NCBI GenBank assembly: GCA_015231605.1
Contig: JADGBG010000020.1
Coordinates: forward strand, 1 to 35,652
Direction: 5' to 3'
Source: Alphaproteobacteria bacterium
GTDB lineage: Bacteria; Pseudomonadota; Alphaproteobacteria; Rhodospirillales; Magnetovibrionaceae
Length of the DNA: 35,652 nucleotides
In this document: positions 31,172 through 35,652 of the stretch, in pieces
How the letters are laid out: every line of letters starts with the position of its first letter
Position numbering within the stretch: the first letter of the stretch is position 1
The notes under the pieces: model-generated
What the model saw: only the letters and a program-made list of their open reading frames with translations
What the model was told of the DNA's origin: nothing
Database searches by the model: none
Made by a program: the position numbers and the translations under genes

Positions 31172-32185
31172 TTAGGCCGCGTCCTGTGCGCGTTTGGCTT
31201 TGGGGGCCATGTCCAGCATGCGCTGCAACGGCTTCAACGCGCCCAGCCTCAGATCCTCCGGCATTTCGATGCGGGGCGCGGCGTTGGTCAGGCACAGATA
31301 GAGTTTTTCCAGCGTGTTCAACGCCATGAACGGGCAGTTGCCGCAATCGCACCCGCCGTCCGCGCCGGGCGCGGGATAAAAGATCTTGCCGGGCGCGTCC
31401 TTTTCCATCTGGTGAATGATGTGCGTTTCCGTGGCGACAATGAATTCGGAACCGGCGGAATCGTGCACGAACTTGAGGATCTGGCTGGTGGAGCCCACGT
31501 GGTCCGCCACGTCGAGGATGCTTTCCGGGCATTCGGGGTGCGCGGCGACCAATGCGCCCGGATGCTGGCTTTTCATGCGCGTGATTTCGCGGGCGGAGAA
31601 CTGTTCGTGGACGATGCATGTCCCCGGCCACAACACCATGTCGCGCCCGGTCTTGCGTTGCAGGTACGCGCCCAGGTGACGGTCGGGGGCGAACAGGATG
31701 GGCTGGTCCTTGGGCAGGGCATTGATGATGTGCTCGGCGCTCGACGAGGTGACGATGATGTCGGACAGGGCCTTCACCTCGGCCGAGCAGTTGATGTAGG
31801 TGAGCGAGACGTGGTCCGGATATTGCGCGCGCCAGGCCTTGAAGGCGGCGGCCTGGCAGGAATCCTCCAGCGAGCATCCGGCTTCGGCGTCGGGGATCAC
31901 CACGGTCTTTTGCGGCGACAGGATCTTCGCCACCTCGGCCATGAAACGCACGCCGCAGAACACGATCATGTCGGCGTCGGTGGCGGCGGCCTTGCGCGAA
32001 AGGTCCAAGGAATCGCCGACGAAATCGGCCAGGTCCTGGATTTCGCCGTCCTGGTAGTAATGCGCCAGGATCACGGCGTTCTTTTCCTTGCGTAGGCGCC
32101 GGATTTCCGCCTCAAGGTCCAGATGGGGGTCGATGGCGCCTTCCATAAGCGCGGAAGCGTCCGGCATAACGATGGTGTCGGTCAT
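31172..32185 (-). CDS. nadA: Quinolinate synthase (4Fe-4S)
   Basis: Condenses iminoaspartate with dihydroxyacetone phosphate to quinolinate in NAD synthesis. Of 337 residues, the family blocks are present: NAVILAHYYQDGEIQDLADFVGDSL, MIVFCGVRFMAEVAKILSP, then GTCIVHEQF, and CDCGNCPFMALNTLEKLYLCL. The three cluster cysteines are in FCGVRFM, GTCIVHE and the CDCGNCP segment. The ATG at 32183-32185 is chosen since the frame's earlier TTG (32203) lacks a ribosome site; a purine-rich GGACAGAG precedes the ATG. It is first of the nadA-nadC-nadB-SDR-HAD gene run. Upstream, the 117-base gap to the WW-motif gene has only a weak TAGACT -10-like box on the minus strand. Confidence 0.95.
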   Translation of the reverse strand: MTDTIVMPDASALMEGAIDPHLDLEAEIRRLRKEKNAVILAHYYQDGEIQDLADFVGDSLDLSRKAAATDADMIVFCGVRFMAEVAKILSPQKTVVIPDAEAGCSLEDSCQAAAFKAWRAQYPDHVSLTYINCSAEVKALSDIIVTSSSAEHIINALPKDQPILFAPDRHLGAYLQRKTGRDMVLWPGTCIVHEQFSAREITRMKSQHPGALVAAHPECPESILDVADHVGSTSQILKFVHDSAGSEFIVATETHIIHQMEKDAPGKIFYPAPGADGGCDCGNCPFMALNTLEKLYLCLTNAAPRIEMPEDLRLGALKPLQRMLDMAPKAKRAQDAA

Positions 32186-32320
32186 GGCTCTGTCCGGGGT
32201 CAAGCCCGTCGTTCCGTGGTCGGGGCGGTCTTTTGGATTTATTGATTAGTCTAGCGTCCTTGATATGGACGCGAAAGGGGGGATGGGCAATTCTTTTTTT
32301 GCGGCCTTGGCGCGGTTCGC

Positions 32321-33025
32321 TCAGCCCTCGCCGTCCCGGCGGAGGCGGACGGGGGATTTTCGCCACGTGATGGCGCCGGAAATGTGGCGGGTGTTGGTCG
32401 CGGTGGTGGTGAGCTGGGTGTATTCCCGGCCCGATGCGTCGGTTTTCCGCTTTACGGAGGCCTCGACCTCGATGCCGCCGCCGCCCCACCAGCGGTAGGT
32501 GCAGCGTGGCGTGTCGCCCATCTGCACGCGCGCGCAGCTGACGTCGATGGGCCTGCCGTATTCTCGGGCGTAGGCGTCCAGAAGCTCCTTTTCGCCAAGC
32601 CGTGCGAACGTTTCGTCCAGGCGCATGCGGTAGATGCGCGGCAAGGTCCGGCGGTGGGTTTTCCCCGCGACGTAGACATGGCCCGTTTCCCCCTTCATCC
32701 AGGCGATCATGCGACCGCGCGGACCGTCGACCCGAGCCATGCCGGATCCATTATCGCCGGTCGTGATCCGGGCCGCGGGGTGGGCTTCACGGACCAGGCG
32801 CGGCGTCATGCCGAATTTCAGCCCTTGCAGGACGAACTGCTCATTGACGTTGAGGTCATGGGGCAGGATGTAACGCTCGCTATCGGCCGGAACGGTCGTT
32901 TCGAACGACAAGTCGAGGGGCCATAGATACACGCCCCCGGCCGCGGCCATGAAACCGATCAACGCCAAGGACAGCATCAGGCGGATGCGGGGGCTAAGGG
33001 GCGAGGGGGCGGATGCGGCGGCCAT
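32321..33025 (-). CDS. Membrane-anchored protein of unknown function, WW-motif paralogue 1
   Basis: A 234-residue protein with a short cytosolic N terminus, one hydrophobic helix (about 14-36, IRLMLSLALIGFMAAAGGVYLW) and a periplasmic domain. I do not recognise a named family. Features: FGMTPRLVREAHPAARI near residue 72, a basic middle region, and a C-terminal block SCARVQMGDTPRCTYRWWGGGGIEVEASV with two Cys that could form a disulphide. The neighbouring gene at 33056-33736 shares the order G-(x)n-HP-x-A and C-(x)n-C-x-Y-x-WW-(x)n-LE-type, suggesting duplication. The ATG at 33023-33025 has AGGTGAAG about 7 bases upstream and lies 30 bases after the neighbour's stop. Confidence 0.6.
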   Translation of the reverse strand: MAAASAPSPLSPRIRLMLSLALIGFMAAAGGVYLWPLDLSFETTVPADSERYILPHDLNVNEQFVLQGLKFGMTPRLVREAHPAARITTGDNGSGMARVDGPRGRMIAWMKGETGHVYVAGKTHRRTLPRIYRMRLDETFARLGEKELLDAYAREYGRPIDVSCARVQMGDTPRCTYRWWGGGGIEVEASVKRKTDASGREYTQLTTTATNTRHISGAITWRKSPVRLRRDGEG

Positions 33026-33055
33026 GGTCGGTCTTCACCTGGGGAGAATAGGCGT

Positions 33056-33736
33056 TCAGCGGCCCGCCTGGCGGCGCAGGCGGCCTTCCTGGCGGGTGTC
33101 GATCAGCACGCTTGAGACGCCGAGTGCCTGGTCTGCTTCGGGCCGCACGGTGAGTTCCAGGCGCAGGATGTCCGCCGCCCACCATGTGTAATGGCACTCC
33201 TTTTGCCCGGTGGCGATGGACAGCTTGCAATCGGTCACGGCGGGCGCGCCCAGGGAGCTGGCGATGGAGCCGACATAGGTGTTTTCGTCCATGTCCTTGA
33301 CCACGGCGTGTTGGCGTACCTGATAGGCGACGGTGCGGCCATGGCTCATCAGGTAGATGACGGCGGTGTCCACGCCCTTTTCGCTGAACGAGACGATCTT
33401 GTCGCCCGTGGTGGCGGTCAGCACCTGCGCCCCGGGGTGCTTTTGCAGCACCGCGTCCATGTCGGTGCCCAGCGGCACCGGTCCCAACTGATAGGCATAA
33501 CGCGGCGTGTCGTTGAACAGGCGCATGAAAACGTTGACGCCGTCGCCCAGACCGGGGAACAGGAAGAACGCGACCATCACCCCCAACATGACCAACGCCG
33601 CCAGACACAACAGCAGGAGCTTGACGATGTCGGATCGGTTGTCCGGACGTTTCGGCCTGTCCGGCTCGTCGAGGATCCGGTTTTCCAAAGTCTCGTCGCC
33701 AAAATCGATGTCCGGAATGTTGCGGGCATGGGCCAT
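33056..33736 (-). CDS. Membrane-anchored protein of unknown function, WW-motif paralogue 2
   Basis: A 226-residue protein: an acidic/basic cytosolic N terminus of about 40 residues (NIPDIDFGDETLENRILDE), one hydrophobic helix (IVKLLLLCLAALVMLGVMVAFFLF), and a periplasmic domain. The domain contains PLGTDMDAVLQKHPGAQV and a C-terminal TDCKLSIATGQKECHYTWWAADILRLELTV, aligning with the matching blocks of the protein at 32321-33025. The two Cys bracket the conserved Y-x-WW and may pair. No enzyme motif is visible. The ATG at 33734-33736 is chosen because GGAG lies 8 bases upstream; an ATG nine codons earlier lacks one. Probably transcribed with its paralogue. Confidence 0.6.
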   Translation of the reverse strand: MAHARNIPDIDFGDETLENRILDEPDRPKRPDNRSDIVKLLLLCLAALVMLGVMVAFFLFPGLGDGVNVFMRLFNDTPRYAYQLGPVPLGTDMDAVLQKHPGAQVLTATTGDKIVSFSEKGVDTAVIYLMSHGRTVAYQVRQHAVVKDMDENTYVGSIASSLGAPAVTDCKLSIATGQKECHYTWWAADILRLELTVRPEADQALGVSSVLIDTRQEGRLRRQAGR

Positions 33737-33817
33737 CTTGTGCGCTCCGTGTGATCCAATCATGGATTCACACTAACAAAGCGCTTTGCCTGGGGATGTG
33801 CGCCCGGTCACAACCCC

Positions 33818-35599
33818 TCAGACGGGCTCGCCCGCCATCAGTCCGCGCACGGAATTGCCCAGATACAGCCGCCCCGCGACAAGGTCTTCGGGGCGCACCA
33901 CGGCCTCGATGGCGCGGCCGCCGTCGATCAGGGCTTGGCGCAGCACGCCCGGCAACAGTCCCGACGCCACCGGCGGGGTCAACAGCACGCCGTCGCCCCG
34001 GTCCACGAATACGGTGGTGAACGATCCCTCGCACACCTCGCCCATGGGGTTGAGGAACAGAACCTCGTCGCAGCCCGTGGCATGGGCCATGCGCGCGCGC
34101 TCCCCATCCCAACGCGCGCGGTTGGTGGTCTTGTGGTAGGTGAAGGGACTGTCCGGATCCACGGGTTCGGGGGACAGGGCATAACGCAGCACGCCATCCC
34201 GGCCAATGGCCGTCAGGGGCGCGGCCTCGGCGTTCACTTCGCCGTATCCGTCACACAGAAGCCGCACCCGCATCGGTCCGGTTGCGGTTGCGACGGCATC
34301 GTGCAGGGCGCGCCGGGCGGCGGCGGCGTCAAAGGGGAAGGCGAAGGCGTGGGCCGACGCCGCCATGCGCCGCACATGGGCGTCCAGGTCCGCGCAGCCG
34401 TCTTCGGGGGTCCATTTCAGGGTTTCCAACAGGGAAAAGGCCGGTGGCGGCGGTTCGGTGAGGAAACGGGCCTTGATGTGGCATTCCTCCCATTCCCGTG
34501 CGGGATCGGAATCGTAGACCACGCCGCTGCCCACGTCCATGCGGCCCCGGCCGTCGGGGCGGATGTCGAGAGTGCGGATGGCGACGTTGAAGCGCATGTC
34601 CCCGTTGGGTCCGGCATATCCCACCGCCCCGGTGTAGACGCCGCGCGGGCGGGCTTCCAGGGCGCGGATGATTTCCATCGCCTTGACCTTGGGCGCGCCG
34701 GTGACGGAGCCGCAGGGAAACAGCGCGCGCGTCACGTCTGCGAACCCCGAGCCGGGACGCAGCCGCGCCTCCACGTCCGACGTCATCTGGTGCACCGTGG
34801 GATAGGTCTCCACGGTGAACAGATCGCCGGCCGTGACGCTGCCGATCTCGGCCACCCGGCCCAGGTCGTTGCGCAGCAAATCCACGATCATCAGGTTCTC
34901 GGCGCGGGATTTCTCGTCCGCGCCCAGCCAGCGGGCCAGCTCCGCGTCCCGCTGCGGATTGGCAGCGCGGGGCGCGGTGCCCTTCATGGGGCGGGTGCGG
35001 ATGCGCCCGCCCCGGCATTCCACGAACAGTTCGGGGGACAGCGACAAAATCCGTCCGGCCCCGGTGTCCAGAAACGCGCCGTGGCCCGCGCGCTGGCGTT
35101 CGCGCAGGCGCGCGTACAGCGCACGCGGGCTGCCGTCGAGCCGGAAGTCCAGCGGGAAGGTGTAGTTGATTTGATAGACGTCGCCGTCGCGGATATGGCG
35201 GCGGATGACGTCGATGGTGGCGAGGTAGTCGGACCGATCCAGCGCCGCGGCGAGGCCCTGCACCGCATGGCCTTCGGCGGCCCACTCGTTCATCAGGGCG
35301 CGGACGGCGCCACGGTCCAGGCGGGCCGGGGCATCGAAGACCCCCAGCCACGTCAGCGGCCCGTCCCGGCCGTCGGGCATCAGGGGGGCGAGCCTGGTTT
35401 CCAGCGCATACCCCAGTTCGTAGGCGAGATAACCCGCCACATGGCGGCCGACGGCCAGGGCCGCGTCGATCCGTTCGAACGTGGCCTCGACGTCTTGCGG
35501 CCCATCGCAGACGATGACGTCCAGCGGACGGGAAAACAGCAGCGTCTCTGCGCCATCGCGGGCGTCGTCGATCAGAACAAAGGGCGGGTCAAGCGTCAT
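33818..35599 (-). CDS. pabB: Fused aminodeoxychorismate synthase component I and aminodeoxychorismate lyase
   Basis: Makes 4-aminobenzoate for folate. The 593-residue protein joins two enzymes. Residues about 1-330 are PabB (chorismate-binding): YLAYELGYALETRL, GDVYQINYTFPLDF, LSLSPELFVECRGGRIRTRPMKGTAPR (Lys of the P-x-KGT motif), ENLMIVDLLRNDLGRVAEIGSV, and FPCGSVTGAPKVKAMEII. Residues about 380-590 are PabC, a class IV PLP enzyme: the PLP Lys lies in YHKTTNRARWD, and CDEVLFLNPMGEVCEGSFTTVFV and PPVASGLLPGVLRQAL are family hallmarks. Such fusions are common in alphaproteobacteria. No amidotransferase (PabA) gene is in the window. The ATG at 35597-35599 is the only good start. Confidence 0.93.
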   Translation of the reverse strand: MTLDPPFVLIDDARDGAETLLFSRPLDVIVCDGPQDVEATFERIDAALAVGRHVAGYLAYELGYALETRLAPLMPDGRDGPLTWLGVFDAPARLDRGAVRALMNEWAAEGHAVQGLAAALDRSDYLATIDVIRRHIRDGDVYQINYTFPLDFRLDGSPRALYARLRERQRAGHGAFLDTGAGRILSLSPELFVECRGGRIRTRPMKGTAPRAANPQRDAELARWLGADEKSRAENLMIVDLLRNDLGRVAEIGSVTAGDLFTVETYPTVHQMTSDVEARLRPGSGFADVTRALFPCGSVTGAPKVKAMEIIRALEARPRGVYTGAVGYAGPNGDMRFNVAIRTLDIRPDGRGRMDVGSGVVYDSDPAREWEECHIKARFLTEPPPPAFSLLETLKWTPEDGCADLDAHVRRMAASAHAFAFPFDAAAARRALHDAVATATGPMRVRLLCDGYGEVNAEAAPLTAIGRDGVLRYALSPEPVDPDSPFTYHKTTNRARWDGERARMAHATGCDEVLFLNPMGEVCEGSFTTVFVDRGDGVLLTPPVASGLLPGVLRQALIDGGRAIEAVVRPEDLVAGRLYLGNSVRGLMAGEPV

Positions 35600-35652
35600 G
35601 GACAGGGTTTAGCGCCCGCGGGCGCAAAAGGAAAGGGCCGCGCCCCGCGGGC

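Noticed and set aside
1-35652. CRISPR arrays, insertion sequences, tRNA, rRNA, prophage or defence genes
   Set aside because: No repeat-spacer series, transposase, integrase or RNA gene signature was seen on either strand.

Overview
The window is chromosomal DNA of high GC content. Its gene complement points to an alphaproteobacterium, probably Rhodospirillales-like: cpa/tad pilus genes of Caulobacter type, HspQ, an ELM1-family protein, an LdtR-like MarR regulator, a PleD-like response regulator and a fused PabB-PabC. This placement is inferred from families; no rRNA or tRNA gene is present to confirm it.

Layout. (1) 1-2774: pyrE (runs off the left edge) and hspQ on the minus strand; an ELM1-family gene and a secreted YbjN-domain gene on the plus strand. 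(2) 2788-7471, minus strand: oxygen-independent coproporphyrinogen oxidase hemN, then an 11-heme c-type cytochrome whose stop codon overlaps the start of a membrane GGDEF diguanylate cyclase. (3) 7561-22156: a complete but split tad (Flp type IVc pilus) locus. The minor pseudopilins (TadE-like, TadF/E-like, TadG-like) lie on the minus strand. A TadD-like TPR lipoprotein, an overlapping PilZ gene, a Crp-family regulator, the Flp pilin, prepilin peptidase CpaA and a GT87-like membrane glycosyltransferase lie on the plus strand. The secretion machine tadC-tadB-cpaF-cpaE-cpaD-cpaC-cpaB lies on the minus strand. (4) 22467-27283: a DUF6166 gene, a structured repeat-like intergenic element, an STT3-like GT-C membrane protein divergent from an LdtR-like MarR regulator, and a PleD-like response regulator. 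(5) 27288-32185, minus strand: an NAD de novo operon nadA-nadC-nadB followed by a short-chain dehydrogenase lacking its catalytic residues and a GmhB-like HAD phosphatase. (6) 32321-35599, minus strand: two distantly paralogous membrane-anchored proteins of unknown function and a fused pabB-pabC.

Themes. c-di-GMP signalling recurs (two GGDEF proteins, one PilZ protein) around the pilus locus. A Crp-like regulator with conserved cyclic-nucleotide and GTGA-contact residues is encoded inside that locus, and GTGA-N6-TCAC-like palindromes lie near tadG/tadD, at cpaB/DUF6166 and at the STT3/MarR divergent promoter. Two GT-C membrane glycosyltransferases, one inside and one beside the locus, raise the possibility of a pilus or surface glycosylation route. 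The most unusual points are the cytochrome-diguanylate cyclase coupling, the degenerate SDR in the NAD operon, a HPt-like domain with Cys in place of His, and the uncharacterised WW-motif paralogue pair. I found no CRISPR array, insertion sequence, tRNA or rRNA.
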